A DNA stretch of 64,000 nt from Flagellimonas sp. HMM57 (GTDB lineage: Bacteria > Bacteroidota > Bacteroidia > Flavobacteriales > Flavobacteriaceae), in NCBI RefSeq assembly GCF_021390175.1, contig NZ_CP090004.1:124001-188000 (forward strand), in the 5' to 3' direction. Below are positions 26,493-35,793 of this stretch, piece after piece. The notes beneath the pieces are model-generated. The model did not search any database. It was not told where the DNA came from and saw only the letters and a list, made by a program, of their open reading frames with translations. Within the stretch, counting starts at the first letter, position 1; each line of letters opens with the position of its first letter. A program made the position numbers and the translations under genes.

Positions 26493-27005
26493 TCAGAAAA
26501 GAAATAAAACACCAAGAGTAGCAATCGCAAAAGTTCCATTGTTGTCTACGGCGGTGTACGACACATTAAGTTCTGTGTTGCCCGTAATATTATAGCCTAC
26601 CAAAGGCCTGTAATAAAATCCACCCTCATTGCCTTCATTAATACCAACAGCGTAACCTACATCCGCACCTAACTTAAAGCTATACGTAGGATAAATTCTA
26701 AATGATGCCGCCAAAGGAATAAACTGAAAGTCCTCAAACCCCGTACCTTCAGGAATAGGGCCAAAAGAATCGGTTTTGGTATCACCGAAAGCATTCATAA
26801 AGCCTGTGGCCAAACCTACGTCTAACAACTCTGAAACTCCCCAATGGTATGCAACATCCAATCCAACGCTAAAACTTGAAACATTCGATGCATCCCCAAC
26901 AGGTACTCCCGCACTTATACCAGCTTTAAAACTGCTTCTATCTTGAGCGCTGATATTTGACAGTATTATAAAAATAAAAACATAAAATAGATATACTTTT
27001 TTCAT
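26493..27005 (-). CDS. Outer-membrane beta-barrel protein
   Basis: Signal peptide (MKKVYLFYVFIFIILS, cut near ISAQ) and a mature part of short amphipathic strands (FKAGISAGVPVG, FSVGLDVAYHWG, DVGLATGFMN, FKLGADVGYAVG, YRPLVGYNIT, NVSYTAV) ending in ATLGVLFLF, an outer-membrane type C-terminus. At 170 residues it fits an eight-strand barrel. It is one of three such proteins in tandem on this strand, each with its own spacing. Function unknown. Confidence 0.8.
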   Translation of the reverse strand: MKKVYLFYVFIFIILSNISAQDRSSFKAGISAGVPVGDASNVSSFSVGLDVAYHWGVSELLDVGLATGFMNAFGDTKTDSFGPIPEGTGFEDFQFIPLAASFRIYPTYSFKLGADVGYAVGINEGNEGGFYYRPLVGYNITGNTELNVSYTAVDNNGTFAIATLGVLFLF

Positions 27006-27085
27006 GGTCGCTTAGTTTTGGAGAATTAAAACGCAAACTACGCCCAGATAGTATCCATATTCGTTGAACTACAATTGGTTTTAAA

Positions 27086-27118
27086 CAAAAAAGCGAGGGT
27101 TTGACCCTCGCTTTTTAT
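27086..27118 (-). terminator. Terminator after the 27131 beta-barrel gene
   Basis: A perfect GC-rich hairpin (AAGCGAGGGT / ACCCTCGCTT) with a three-base loop and T runs on both strands. It lies 13 bases after the minus-strand stop codon at 27131. Confidence 0.9.
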
Positions 27119-27130
27119 TCAATTTATCTT

Positions 27131-27646
27131 TTACCAAAACTTATAGCCAGCCCCAATGGTCAAATAATTGAACCTTACTTTTATGTCGTCGTTTCCAGTA
27201 AAGGAATTGTTCAATTGAAGAGAATATCTCGCCTGTAAAAAAAACAGGTCCGTAATATCCAAGCCCAGACCACCCGCCAAATCAAACTCAACGCCTGTAA
27301 AATTGTCTGGTATATCTTCTAGGGTGAAAGCTACTTGAGGCCCTGCTTGTATATATAAAATATCCGTCATGTAAAATTTAGCCATAAAGGGCACCACAAT
27401 TGCCTGTACATCTTCAACGGCAGAGTATAACAGCTCGGGCTGAATTGCAAAATTATTGTTGACATTAAAATTTGCGAAAGCACCAACATAAATCCCAGAT
27501 TCAGCATCCGATATGGTAATATTACCTTCCTTAACTGTTTGTCCAACATTTACAAAACCACCAGTTAGTCCAAAATTGATGTCTTGAGCCACTCCGGTTA
27601 AAGCTGTTCCTGTTAAAGCAAAAATCAATACTATTTTTTTCAACAT
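27131..27646 (-). CDS. Porin-family beta-barrel protein
   Basis: A 171-residue exported protein with a signal peptide (cut after GVAQ) and the outer-membrane protein beta-barrel pattern: FGLTGGFVNVG, IYVGAFANFNVN, AIQPELLYSAV, LYIQAGPQVAFT, LGLDITDLFFLQARYSLQL, and a C-terminal FNYLTIGAGYKFW with the terminal aromatic signal. Proteins of this kind are abundant in flavobacteria and mostly uncharacterised. It has its own strong terminator. Confidence 0.83.
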   Translation of the reverse strand: MLKKIVLIFALTGTALTGVAQDINFGLTGGFVNVGQTVKEGNITISDAESGIYVGAFANFNVNNNFAIQPELLYSAVEDVQAIVVPFMAKFYMTDILYIQAGPQVAFTLEDIPDNFTGVEFDLAGGLGLDITDLFFLQARYSLQLNNSFTGNDDIKVRFNYLTIGAGYKFW

Positions 27647-27789
27647 TTTTTAAGATTTTAGTTACTTAAGCGAAAGTAGCAATGTCAAGAAGTTTTGGCT
27701 GTCCCATTTGACCAATGGCAGCTTTCAATTGATGGATTCCATATTGTACCTAAAATTTTAGTGAAAAAATTAACGGCTATCTTTAACCA

Positions 27790-28692
27790 ATGAACTGGCA
27801 ACAAGCGTTACAGGATTACCAAAATTACCTAAAGATAGAGCGGGGACTTTCAGAAAATACAATTTCCAGCTATGTTTTGGATCTGCAAAAGTTGACGAAC
27901 TATTTAAATGCTTACGAGATTGACCAAACACCTATTCAGATAAGCCAGGAAACCGTTCAAAAATTTATCTATGATATTGCCAAAACCATAAACCCGCGTT
28001 CCCAAGCACGAATCATTTCTGGATTAAAGGGATTTTTTGGTTATTTAATTTTTGAAGATTACCGGAACGACAACCCCATGGATTTAATAGAACCGCCTAA
28101 AATTGGGAGAAAACTACCCGATACACTGGCTTTAGAGGAAATCAACAAATTAATCGCGGCAATTAATTTATCCAAACCAGAAGGGGAACGCAATCGAGCC
28201 ATTTTAGAGACTTTGTACGGCTGTGGTCTTAGGGTATCCGAATTAGTCAATCTTAAACTATCTGATCTTTATTTTGATGAAGATTTTATAAAAGTTACTG
28301 GAAAAGGGAATAAACAACGATTTGTGCCCATTAGCGCGATAAACAAAAAATATATCAATATTTACACGAATGAAATTAGAAACCATTCGAACATCCAAAA
28401 GGAACATGAGGATTTCCTTTTTTTAAACCGAAGAGGTAAACAACTTACAAGGGCCATGATATTTACAATTATAAAACGATTGGCGAAAGAAATCGGTCTT
28501 GAAAAGAATATAAGCCCGCATACGTTCAGACACTCCTTTGCTACGCATCTTTTGGAAAACGGCGCAGATTTACGGGCAATTCAGCAAATGCTGGGGCATG
28601 AAAGTATAACCACAACAGAAATTTATGTGCATGTCAACAGAACCCATTTGGTGAATGTCTTAAATGAGTTTCATCCCAGAAAAATGAAATAA
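27790..28692 (+). CDS. xerD: Site-specific tyrosine recombinase XerD
   Basis: Resolves chromosome dimers at dif together with its partner. The N-terminal SAM-like core-binding domain covers residues 1-85. The catalytic set is complete: Arg148 (GLRVSEL), Lys172 region, His244 and Arg247 (HTFRHSF), His270 (LGHESI) and nucleophile Tyr279. At 300 residues, with IQQMLGHESITTTEIYVHV, it looks like the housekeeping enzyme, not a phage integrase. No dif-like site was recognised in the window. Confidence 0.95.
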   Translation: MNWQQALQDYQNYLKIERGLSENTISSYVLDLQKLTNYLNAYEIDQTPIQISQETVQKFIYDIAKTINPRSQARIISGLKGFFGYLIFEDYRNDNPMDLIEPPKIGRKLPDTLALEEINKLIAAINLSKPEGERNRAILETLYGCGLRVSELVNLKLSDLYFDEDFIKVTGKGNKQRFVPISAINKKYINIYTNEIRNHSNIQKEHEDFLFLNRRGKQLTRAMIFTIIKRLAKEIGLEKNISPHTFRHSFATHLLENGADLRAIQQMLGHESITTTEIYVHVNRTHLVNVLNEFHPRKMK

Positions 28693-29199
28693 CTAAAACT
28701 TAAACTTTGTATTAAGCCTGAAACTAGAAGAAGGCTTATCTAGTCCAAGGGGACTAAAACCAGGGTTATTGATTGGGTTTTGTATCATTGCTTCCAAAGA
28801 AAGCCCTGGTTTAATATCATGACCCACTCCATAAAAAATACTGTGTAAAGGTTTGCCATTGGGCTTGCCTATATTTTGATTACGCAAATCCCACTCTTGT
28901 TCATAGCCACCTATCAAAAATATTTTTTCATCAACATATTGTTTTATCTGTAAGCGCACTTGAAATCTTTCGGCTATCAAATTTCTATAATGATGTCCAA
29001 AAACACCTATTTCAGTAGTATTGGTCAATGGATATCGCAACGAAAATGAGGCGTAGCGAGAGCCATCATTAAAATCCGGGTAGCTAAAGCCGTCAACTAG
29101 CAATTTAGGTTTTTCCTCTAAACTATGCTGGTTTAGCACTTGAGCGTTCAGAAAAAAATGAGGCGCAAAAAAAACTAAAAAACCTATAATCTTTATCAC
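28693..29199 (-). CDS. Exported beta-strand protein of unknown function
   Basis: A signal peptide (about residues 1-19, cut after LNAQ) and a mature part of about 149 residues with alternating strands (YASFSLRYPL, TEIGVFGHHY, FQVRLQIKQY, FLIGGYEQEW, SIFYGVGHDI) ending in FRLNTKFKF, an outer-membrane type C-terminus. It converges on xerD; the two stop codons are adjacent. I do not recognise the family. Confidence 0.72.
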   Translation of the reverse strand: MIKIIGFLVFFAPHFFLNAQVLNQHSLEEKPKLLVDGFSYPDFNDGSRYASFSLRYPLTNTTEIGVFGHHYRNLIAERFQVRLQIKQYVDEKIFLIGGYEQEWDLRNQNIGKPNGKPLHSIFYGVGHDIKPGLSLEAMIQNPINNPGFSPLGLDKPSSSFRLNTKFKF

Positions 29200-29375
29200 T
29201 TCAAAACTGTTTGGCTTCGAACTCTAAATTAATTCAAAAAAAACCTTTGCTTATGTAATTGTGCAAATTTTAACCTTCTTAGCGGGAATGTTATTAATTT
29301 GCGATGAGATTGCAAGACACCTTTTCGTATTTATATTTTTATAAGTAAATTCAAGTATCGCAACATATTATATTG

Positions 29376-29942
29376 ATGGGCAAAAAAAATAAGACAACTA
29401 AAAAAAATCGCTGGTCAACCGATAGAATCATTAGTTCTTCTGCATTCTTTATCAGTGTCGTTTCTTTAATAGCACTACTTTATCAATCCTATCTGGCAAG
29501 GGAGGAAAACAAACTCATTCAGAAACAGCAAAGTGCTACGGTAATGCCTTATCTCACCCAGTGGTTTGATGATTCTGAAGGTAACCATAAAATGGTTGTA
29601 GGCAATGATGGTGTTGGTCCAGCGTTTGTGAAAGCGTTCAATATTACCATAAATGAAAATCAGAATTTCAACAATACAGATGATTTATTACAAGAATTGA
29701 CCAAAACGAACAAGTTTTTGGACACTATCAACTATTTGTACAGCACCCTTACCATTGGCACTTTGATTCCTGCAAACGAAACAGTTGAGATTATATCTTT
29801 TGATAATTCTGAAGAGTTTAAGACCTTTCGCACAATACTATATCGCAATAAATTCGATTTCGAAATTACCTATGAAGACGTATATGGCACACAATGGACA
29901 TTGAATTACGATGAGGATGTGCCGAAAAAAATAACGGAATAA
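29376..29942 (+). CDS. Single-pass membrane protein of unknown function
   Basis: The ATG at 29376 is preferred to the TTG one codon upstream. A Lys-rich N-terminus and a membrane segment at about residues 21-40 (AFFISVVSLIALLYQSYLA) lead to a domain of about 140 residues with beta strands such as HKMVVGNDGVGPAFVKAFNI and FDFEITYEDVYGTQW. That pattern resembles small extracytoplasmic beta-sandwich domains found in many environmental bacteria. No catalytic motif seen. It ends 36 bases before the GH13 gene but need not be related to it. Confidence 0.7.
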   Translation: MGKKNKTTKKNRWSTDRIISSSAFFISVVSLIALLYQSYLAREENKLIQKQQSATVMPYLTQWFDDSEGNHKMVVGNDGVGPAFVKAFNITINENQNFNNTDDLLQELTKTNKFLDTINYLYSTLTIGTLIPANETVEIISFDNSEEFKTFRTILYRNKFDFEITYEDVYGTQWTLNYDEDVPKKITE

Positions 29943-29978
29943 CTACTGCGATTAAATCAGCATTTAATACCTTTTTTA

Positions 29979-31667
29979 ATGAAACAATCACGCACTTGGT
30001 GGAAAGAAGGAATCGTTTATCAGATATATCCTAGAAGTTTTCAAGATACCACAGGTAATGGCGTTGGGGATATTCGGGGAATCGTACAACGTTTGGACTA
30101 TATAAAACGTCTAGGGGTCGATATCATCTGGCTATGTCCCGTTTATCAATCCCCCAACGATGATAATGGATATGATATTAGCGATTACCGTAACATCATG
30201 GACGAATTTGGGACCATGGCAGATTTTGATGAGTTGTTGAAAGAAATGCATAGACGTGACCTAAAACTGGTCATGGATTTGGTCGTTAACCATACCAGCG
30301 ATGAGCACAAATGGTTCCAAGAATCAAGAAAGTCAAGAAATAACCCCTATAGAGATTATTACCATTGGTGGCCCGCTGAAAATGGAAAACCACCAAAGCG
30401 CTTTAGTTATTTTGATGTAGATGGAAATGCATGGAAGTATGATGAACCAACGGATAGTTACTACCTCCACTACTTCTCGGTAAAACAGCCCGACTTAAAA
30501 TGGGAGAACCCCAAAGTGCGTCAAGAGATTTACGACATGATGCATTTTTGGTTCAAAAAAGGGGTGGATGGTTTTAGGATGGATGTAATTCCCTTTATTT
30601 CCAAAGATACCAGTTATCCAGAGCTTCCAGATGAATACAATGGAAACTTTATCCCTTTTTATGCCAATGGACCAAAGCTGCATGACTATTTGCATGAAAT
30701 GAACAAGGAAGTATTGAGCAAATACGATATTATGACCGTGGGAGAAACCCCGGGGGTCGACAGAGACCAAGCATTATTATTTGTGGATGAAGATAGAGAA
30801 GAACTCAATATGTTTTTCCATTTTGAGCTGATGTCGCTGGACCGTGATGGGGATGAAGTGTTTTGGATGCGCAAAGACCCATGGAAGCTTACTGAATTTA
30901 AAAAAATACACTCCGATTGGGATGAGACCTTTGCGGAAAAAGGATGGGGAAGCATGTTTTTAAGTAATCATGATAATCCTCGTACCGTAAGTAGATGGGG
31001 GAATGATTCTCCAGAGCATTGGTACAATTCAGCCACTATGCTGCATACTTTTTTATTGACCATGAAAGGAACCCCATATTTCTACTATGGAGATGAAATT
31101 GGAATGACCAACATCCGTTTTGATGACATTGATGACTACCAAGACATCAACACCCTAAACCGATATGAGTTACTGAAACAGCAAAATATTGATTTGGATA
31201 CGTTTATTGCCAACGAAAAAGAGGCAAGTCGCGACAATGGTAGAACCCCAATGCAGTGGGATGCATCTGAAAATGCTGGCTTTACTAAAGCTATACCCTG
31301 GCTAAAAGTACATCCCAACCATAAAAGGGGGCTAAATGTTGATGAACAGGAAAAAGATAAAAGTTCCGTATTAAATTATTTCAAAAAAATGGTTCAGATA
31401 CGAAAAGACCATTTAGGTCTGGTTTATGGAGACTATCAACTATTATTAAAAGATAATGAAGAGGTCTATGCTTACACAAGAAGTATGGGTTCGGAAAACT
31501 ATCTAATACTCCTTAGTTTCTCTACAGAAAAAGCAACTTTTCAATTGGAGAACTTAACTAGTGCTAATTTAGAACTTTTGATTTCTAACGATGTCAGCAA
31601 AACACTGAAACACAATACCAGTTTTGAATTGAATCCATATCAAGCCTGTGTGTATAAAATCACCTAA
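29979..31667 (+). CDS. Alpha-glucosidase, glycoside hydrolase family 13
   Basis: A 562-residue GH13 enzyme of the oligo-1,6-glucosidase/alpha-glucosidase type. Catalytic Asp202 is in GFRMDVI, Glu256 in TVGETPGV and Asp332 in SNHDNPR; NHTSDEH (104-110) is conserved region I. No signal peptide, so it is expected in the cytoplasm, cutting glucose from short maltose- or isomaltose-type oligomers. No sus-type transporter genes flank it. With the GH31 and glgB genes it suggests alpha-glucan metabolism in this region. Confidence 0.93.
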   Translation: MKQSRTWWKEGIVYQIYPRSFQDTTGNGVGDIRGIVQRLDYIKRLGVDIIWLCPVYQSPNDDNGYDISDYRNIMDEFGTMADFDELLKEMHRRDLKLVMDLVVNHTSDEHKWFQESRKSRNNPYRDYYHWWPAENGKPPKRFSYFDVDGNAWKYDEPTDSYYLHYFSVKQPDLKWENPKVRQEIYDMMHFWFKKGVDGFRMDVIPFISKDTSYPELPDEYNGNFIPFYANGPKLHDYLHEMNKEVLSKYDIMTVGETPGVDRDQALLFVDEDREELNMFFHFELMSLDRDGDEVFWMRKDPWKLTEFKKIHSDWDETFAEKGWGSMFLSNHDNPRTVSRWGNDSPEHWYNSATMLHTFLLTMKGTPYFYYGDEIGMTNIRFDDIDDYQDINTLNRYELLKQQNIDLDTFIANEKEASRDNGRTPMQWDASENAGFTKAIPWLKVHPNHKRGLNVDEQEKDKSSVLNYFKKMVQIRKDHLGLVYGDYQLLLKDNEEVYAYTRSMGSENYLILLSFSTEKATFQLENLTSANLELLISNDVSKTLKHNTSFELNPYQACVYKIT

Positions 31668-31758
31668 CTGAACGGCCACTATAAACTGAAAACTTATTCA
31701 AGGCTAGTATTAGCCTACGCAGTATTATCAATTTCTGGAATTGGGCAATCGAATAAAC

Positions 31759-33048
31759 TCAACTGGATTCTTGATGAATCTTTTTGAAGGGACGTATGAT
31801 CAATCGTGCTTCCCGGTCAAACCTAATGTAATTGTACACCCAATTGATAAAGACCACTACCCTATTTCTAAAACCAATTAGAAAAAATAGATGTACGAAC
31901 ATCCAAACGAACCAAGCAAAAATTCCTTGAAACTTAAACTTGGGCAAATCTACAACAGCTTTGTTTCTACCAACCGTGGCCATATTCCCCTTATCCCTGT
32001 AAACAAAAGGCTTTAGGGGTTTATTTTCTAAAATCCTGATTAAATTCTCACCCAAATTTTCACCTTGTTGCATAGCAGGTTGTGCCATCATAGGATGACC
32101 ATGAGGGAAAGCTTCGGTTTCCATTTGTGCCACATCACCAACTGCAAAGATTTCTTCAAACCCTTCTATCTGGTTAAATCGATTTACTTTTAAACGGCTG
32201 CCACGACATAACAATTCCTTAGCATCCAAGCCCGCAATATTAACGGCCTTCACCCCAGCGGCCCATACCAACGTCGCCGAGTTAAAAGAAATATCCGAAC
32301 TGGTACTTACCAAATTCCCATCATAATCCGTTACCCGTACGTCTTTCCATACGTTAACACCAAGACTTTCCAAGAATTGCTCCGCTTTGCTTGAAGCAAC
32401 CTCGCTCATGGCTGGAAGAATTCTATCACTTCCTTGTACAAGGTTTATCTGTGCCCTTCTGGTATCTAAATCTGGATAATCCTTTGGTAAAATACCTTTC
32501 TTTATTTCGGCTAAAGCTCCTGCCAGCTCAACTCCAGTTGGCCCACCACCAACAATAACAAAATTCATTAACGCATCTCGCTCGTGCAAATCATCGGTCA
32601 ATAACGCCTGTTCAAAATTCTCTAGAATAAGGCTACGAAGATTCAAAGACTGAGGAATAGATTTCATCGCCATAGCTTTGGCCTCAATATTTTCGTTTCC
32701 AAAAAAATTCGTTTCAGAACCTGTAGCCACCACAAGATAGTCGTACGATATCTCCCCAATATTGGTTTTTAGCTTGCGCTCCGTTGTATCGATTTGGCGA
32801 ACATCGGCCAACCTAAAATAAAAATTAGGGTATCCCTGTATTACCTTACGAATGGGATAGGCTATGGAATCTGGTTCCAAACCTCCTGTGGATACTTGAT
32901 ATAATAAAGGTTGAAATGTATGGTAATTATGTTTGTCCAACAAAACTACCTGTACCTCTTTTTTTCTCAATTTTTTTGCAAGGGCAATACCTCCAAAGCC
33001 ACCACCTATGATAATGACCCTTGGGAAACTGGATTGTGGAATATTCAT
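31759..33048 (-). CDS. Type II NADH:quinone oxidoreductase
   Basis: A two-dinucleotide-fold flavoprotein: FAD motif VIIIGGGFGGIALAKKL at the N-terminus, NAD motif VIVGGGPTGVELAG mid-protein and the FAD contact AVGDVAQ. The C-terminal WFVWMFVHLFFLIGFRNR segment is the membrane anchor typical of NDH-2, which passes electrons from NADH to quinone without pumping ions. The frame is open to 33150, but ATG at 33048 (MNIPQSSFPRV) fits the family N-terminus and keeps the divergent intergenic region free. Confidence 0.9.
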   Translation of the reverse strand: MNIPQSSFPRVIIIGGGFGGIALAKKLRKKEVQVVLLDKHNYHTFQPLLYQVSTGGLEPDSIAYPIRKVIQGYPNFYFRLADVRQIDTTERKLKTNIGEISYDYLVVATGSETNFFGNENIEAKAMAMKSIPQSLNLRSLILENFEQALLTDDLHERDALMNFVIVGGGPTGVELAGALAEIKKGILPKDYPDLDTRRAQINLVQGSDRILPAMSEVASSKAEQFLESLGVNVWKDVRVTDYDGNLVSTSSDISFNSATLVWAAGVKAVNIAGLDAKELLCRGSRLKVNRFNQIEGFEEIFAVGDVAQMETEAFPHGHPMMAQPAMQQGENLGENLIRILENKPLKPFVYRDKGNMATVGRNKAVVDLPKFKFQGIFAWFVWMFVHLFFLIGFRNRVVVFINWVYNYIRFDREARLIIRPFKKIHQESS

Positions 33049-33149
33049 AGCTGACATGGCAGCAAATTTAAGCATTCCCAAATGCGCAAGACTATTTTGA
33101 GATATGTTTTTTAGTATCTTTAAATCATAACTAACAAAATAACTTTCCA

Positions 33150-34577
33150 ATGAAAAGAATACTACTCTTTACCATTACAACAATGCTATCCATCGTTTCT
33201 TGCTTTTCACAAAAAGATAGGGACATAGCTTTAAAAAGTCTGGATGCCAAAGCAGAACAATATGGAGCTATTGCTTTAGAAATTTGGAATCTTGCTGAAA
33301 TGGGATATATGGAAAATGAAAGTTCGGCCTTGTTGCAGAAAACACTTTCTGATCAAGGTTTTTCTATAAATAAAGGAGTAGCGGGTATTCCCACAGCTTT
33401 TACGGCCGAGTACGGTTCTGGATATCCCATCATTGCAATTTTGGGAGAGTACGATGCGTTGCCCGGTCTTTCCCAACAGGCAGTTCCTGAGAAAAAATCT
33501 GCTGGTAAGGCGGCTGGACATGCCTGTGGACATCATTTGTTCGGTACGGCTTCTACGGCAGCGGCAATTGCAGTGAAGGATTGGTTAAAAAGTAGTAATA
33601 CGTCAGGAACTATTCGTTTTTATGGATGTCCGGCCGAAGAAGGAGGTTCTGGGAAAGTATATATGGTTAGAGAAGGGCTTTTTGATGATGTGGATGTTGC
33701 ATTACACTGGCATCCTAGTTCACAAAATGCTGCGAGTGCCGGAGCTGCATTGGCCAATAAATCAGCTAAGTTTAGGTTTTATGGAACCTCAGCGCACGCT
33801 GCAGGCGCTCCAGAAATGGGTCGCTCGGCACTTGACGGAGTTGAAGCTATGAATGCCATGGTAAACATGATGCGTGAGCACATACCCCAAGAAGCAAGAA
33901 TACATTATGTAATCACCGACGGCGGTAAAGCTCCAAACGTAGTTCCAAATTTTGCAGAGGTCTATTATTATGCAAGACATAATAAAAGGGATGTGGTCAT
34001 CGATATTTTCGACCGAATGGTAAAAGCTGCCGAAGGAGCTGCCCTGGGAACCGGAACAACGATGGATTATGAAATGATCGGTGGCACACATGAACTCTTA
34101 CCCAATCTGGTATTACAAAAAATAATGCACGATAACCTATCAGAAATAGGTGGAATAACCTATTCTGAAGAAGAGAAAGTATTTGCAGATAAAATTTCCA
34201 CAAGTTTAGGATACAAAGAATTGGATATGGATAAGGCCAAAAATATTCAACCCTACAAAGAAGAAGCCCGTGCTTATGGCTCTACAGATGTTGGTGATGT
34301 AAGCTATACCGTGCCCACCGTTGGTATGGGAGCTGCTACTTGGGTTCCCGGTACTCCGGCCCATAGTTGGCAAGCCGTTGCCGCTGGCGGAACTTCCATA
34401 GGAACAAAAGGAATGATGGTTGCCGCTAAAACACTTACGTTAACTGCCATGGATCTTTTTAAAAACCCAAAAACTGTTGAGGATGCCAAGGCAGAACTGG
34501 AAAAAAGAAGAGGCGACGATTTTAAATACACTCCATTGTTAGGCGACAGACCTCCAGCACTTGACTATAGAAAGTAA
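33150..34577 (+). CDS. M20 family amidohydrolase (AbgB-like), exported
   Basis: A 475-residue zinc-type amidohydrolase. Metal ligands are visible in GHACGHH (123-129) and CPAEEGG (Cys160, Glu163/164); the lid domain lies in the middle and GAAAGGT-like ends are present. The closest type is aminobenzoyl-glutamate hydrolase subunit B. A signal sequence at residues 1-20 (SIVSCFSQ) suggests export, perhaps as a lipoprotein at Cys18; E. coli AbgB is cytoplasmic, so this form may act on external N-acyl amino acids. Substrate unknown. Confidence 0.88.
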   Translation: MKRILLFTITTMLSIVSCFSQKDRDIALKSLDAKAEQYGAIALEIWNLAEMGYMENESSALLQKTLSDQGFSINKGVAGIPTAFTAEYGSGYPIIAILGEYDALPGLSQQAVPEKKSAGKAAGHACGHHLFGTASTAAAIAVKDWLKSSNTSGTIRFYGCPAEEGGSGKVYMVREGLFDDVDVALHWHPSSQNAASAGAALANKSAKFRFYGTSAHAAGAPEMGRSALDGVEAMNAMVNMMREHIPQEARIHYVITDGGKAPNVVPNFAEVYYYARHNKRDVVIDIFDRMVKAAEGAALGTGTTMDYEMIGGTHELLPNLVLQKIMHDNLSEIGGITYSEEEKVFADKISTSLGYKELDMDKAKNIQPYKEEARAYGSTDVGDVSYTVPTVGMGAATWVPGTPAHSWQAVAAGGTSIGTKGMMVAAKTLTLTAMDLFKNPKTVEDAKAELEKRRGDDFKYTPLLGDRPPALDYRK

Positions 34578-34595
34578 ATTTATTTTTAGCAGATT

Positions 34596-34620
34596 GTAAC
34601 AAATATTGTATTGCCTATAC
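34596..34620 (+). promoter_or_regulatory. Candidate ECF-type promoter before the second sigma gene
   Basis: TGTAACAA (from 34595) followed about 15 bases later by CTATAC. A similar TGTAACAA stands before the other ECF gene at 10638. In other bacteria some ECF factors read a -35 of TGTAAC. The call rests on two occurrences only. Confidence 0.25.
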
Positions 34621-34644
34621 TTATAAGCAAACGTACCAACCTGA

Positions 34645-35139
34645 GTGAATAAAGAACTGGAACATCGTTTTGTAACGGAACTTGAGAACAATCAAAATAT
34701 TGTTCATAAGGTTTGTACTCTATATACTAATGATAGAGATTCCCACAACGATCTGTTCCAAGAAATCACAATTCAATTGTGGAAAGCTTATCCTAAATTT
34801 AGAGGAGAGGCAAAATTTAGTACATGGATGTACAGGGTAGCGCTAAATACTGCGATAACATTGTACAGAAAATCCAAAAGACGTGTGCAGACCCAAGACT
34901 ATGATTCGGTAATTTTTAAAATAAAGACCGACGAATATGATGACACGGAAGAAAAACAGTTAAAGCTGATGTACGATGCAGTAAAACAACTGGGAGATAT
35001 AGATAAAGCTTTGGTCTTTCTTTATTTGGAAGACAAAGACTATGCTGAAATATCAGAAACATTAGGAATTACAGAAGTGAACGCTAGGGTTAAAATGAAC
35101 CGAGTTAAAAATAAATTAAGAACCATACTTAATCCTTAG
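34645..35139 (+). CDS. ECF-type RNA polymerase sigma factor (second)
   Basis: A 164-residue sigma-70 family factor from a GTG start at 34645. Region 2: DRDSHNDLFQEITIQLWKAYP and FSTWMYRVALNTAI; region 4: LGDIDKALVFLYLEDKDYAEISETLGITE, followed by VNARVKMNRVKNKLR. It is three bases from a multi-pass membrane protein gene that probably encodes its regulator. It differs clearly from the factor at 10686, so the two should control different genes. Confidence 0.92.
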   Translation: MNKELEHRFVTELENNQNIVHKVCTLYTNDRDSHNDLFQEITIQLWKAYPKFRGEAKFSTWMYRVALNTAITLYRKSKRRVQTQDYDSVIFKIKTDEYDDTEEKQLKLMYDAVKQLGDIDKALVFLYLEDKDYAEISETLGITEVNARVKMNRVKNKLRTILNP

Positions 35140-35142
35140 GAT

Positions 35143-35793
35143 ATGATGGATGAACTGGAACTCTTAAAGCAAGATTGGCAGAAAAAGGAGGCACATCTTC
35201 CTCAACTCACTTACGATGAGATATACAAGATGATATGGAAAAAGTCCTCATCTATTGTAAAATGGATATTCTATATAAGTATCATAGAATTTGCACTTCC
35301 GCACCTCTTGTATCTTATTCCATCCGTACAAAGCAGTGATCTGAATATTTATTCAAAATTGGAGCTATCGAATATTATGCTTGTAGTGACCATTTTGCAA
35401 TACCTGGTTGTTTTTTACTTTATTTATCAGTTTTATATGAGGTATAAGGAAATCTCGGTATTGGATAGTGCCAAACAGCTTACTACCAATATCCTAAAAA
35501 CCAGAAAAACGGTAAAACACTATGTCATTTTCTCGCTTTCTATCGTACTTTTAACATTTGCCCTACTTATTGTTGGAGTCTATCTGAGCGATAATGTTCT
35601 TGAGGTTTTCAATTTAACTTCAAAAATTGATACAGTTTCAGAAGACAATGTCAAGTTCGTCTTTATGTTGGGCCTAGCGATTTGTGGTATTCTTTTCACC
35701 GCTATTTTTGGAGGTATTTACTTTTTACTTTACGGTTTACTTACAAGAAAATTAAGACGTAATCACAGGGAATTACAGAAACTGGAGGTCTAG
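35143..35793 (+). CDS. Multi-pass membrane protein, probable partner of the second ECF factor
   Basis: A 216-residue protein with a cytoplasmic N-terminus of about 37 residues (LLKQDWQKKEAHLPQLTYDEIYKM) and four hydrophobic segments near 38-60, 80-102, 125-148 and 170-195. The N-terminal pattern recurs in membrane proteins placed after flavobacterial sigma genes, which suggests sigma binding, but no classical anti-sigma domain is recognised. ATG at 35146 is also possible. Its end overlaps the convergent acyltransferase gene by four bases. Confidence 0.7.
   Translation: MMDELELLKQDWQKKEAHLPQLTYDEIYKMIWKKSSSIVKWIFYISIIEFALPHLLYLIPSVQSSDLNIYSKLELSNIMLVVTILQYLVVFYFIYQFYMRYKEISVLDSAKQLTTNILKTRKTVKHYVIFSLSIVLLTFALLIVGVYLSDNVLEVFNLTSKIDTVSEDNVKFVFMLGLAICGILFTAIFGGIYFLLYGLLTRKLRRNHRELQKLEV

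Noticed and set aside
27790..28692. XerD-like recombinase as the integrase of a mobile element
   Set aside because: Length and motifs fit the housekeeping XerD, it stands between conserved genes, and no attachment-site repeats were seen around it.
31686..31788. Short signal-peptide-like frame (about 34 codons) between the GH13 and NADH dehydrogenase genes
   Set aside because: It reads like an exported-protein N-terminus (AVLSISGIGQ) but has no ATG, GTG or TTG start and ends inside the neighbouring gene; at best a remnant.
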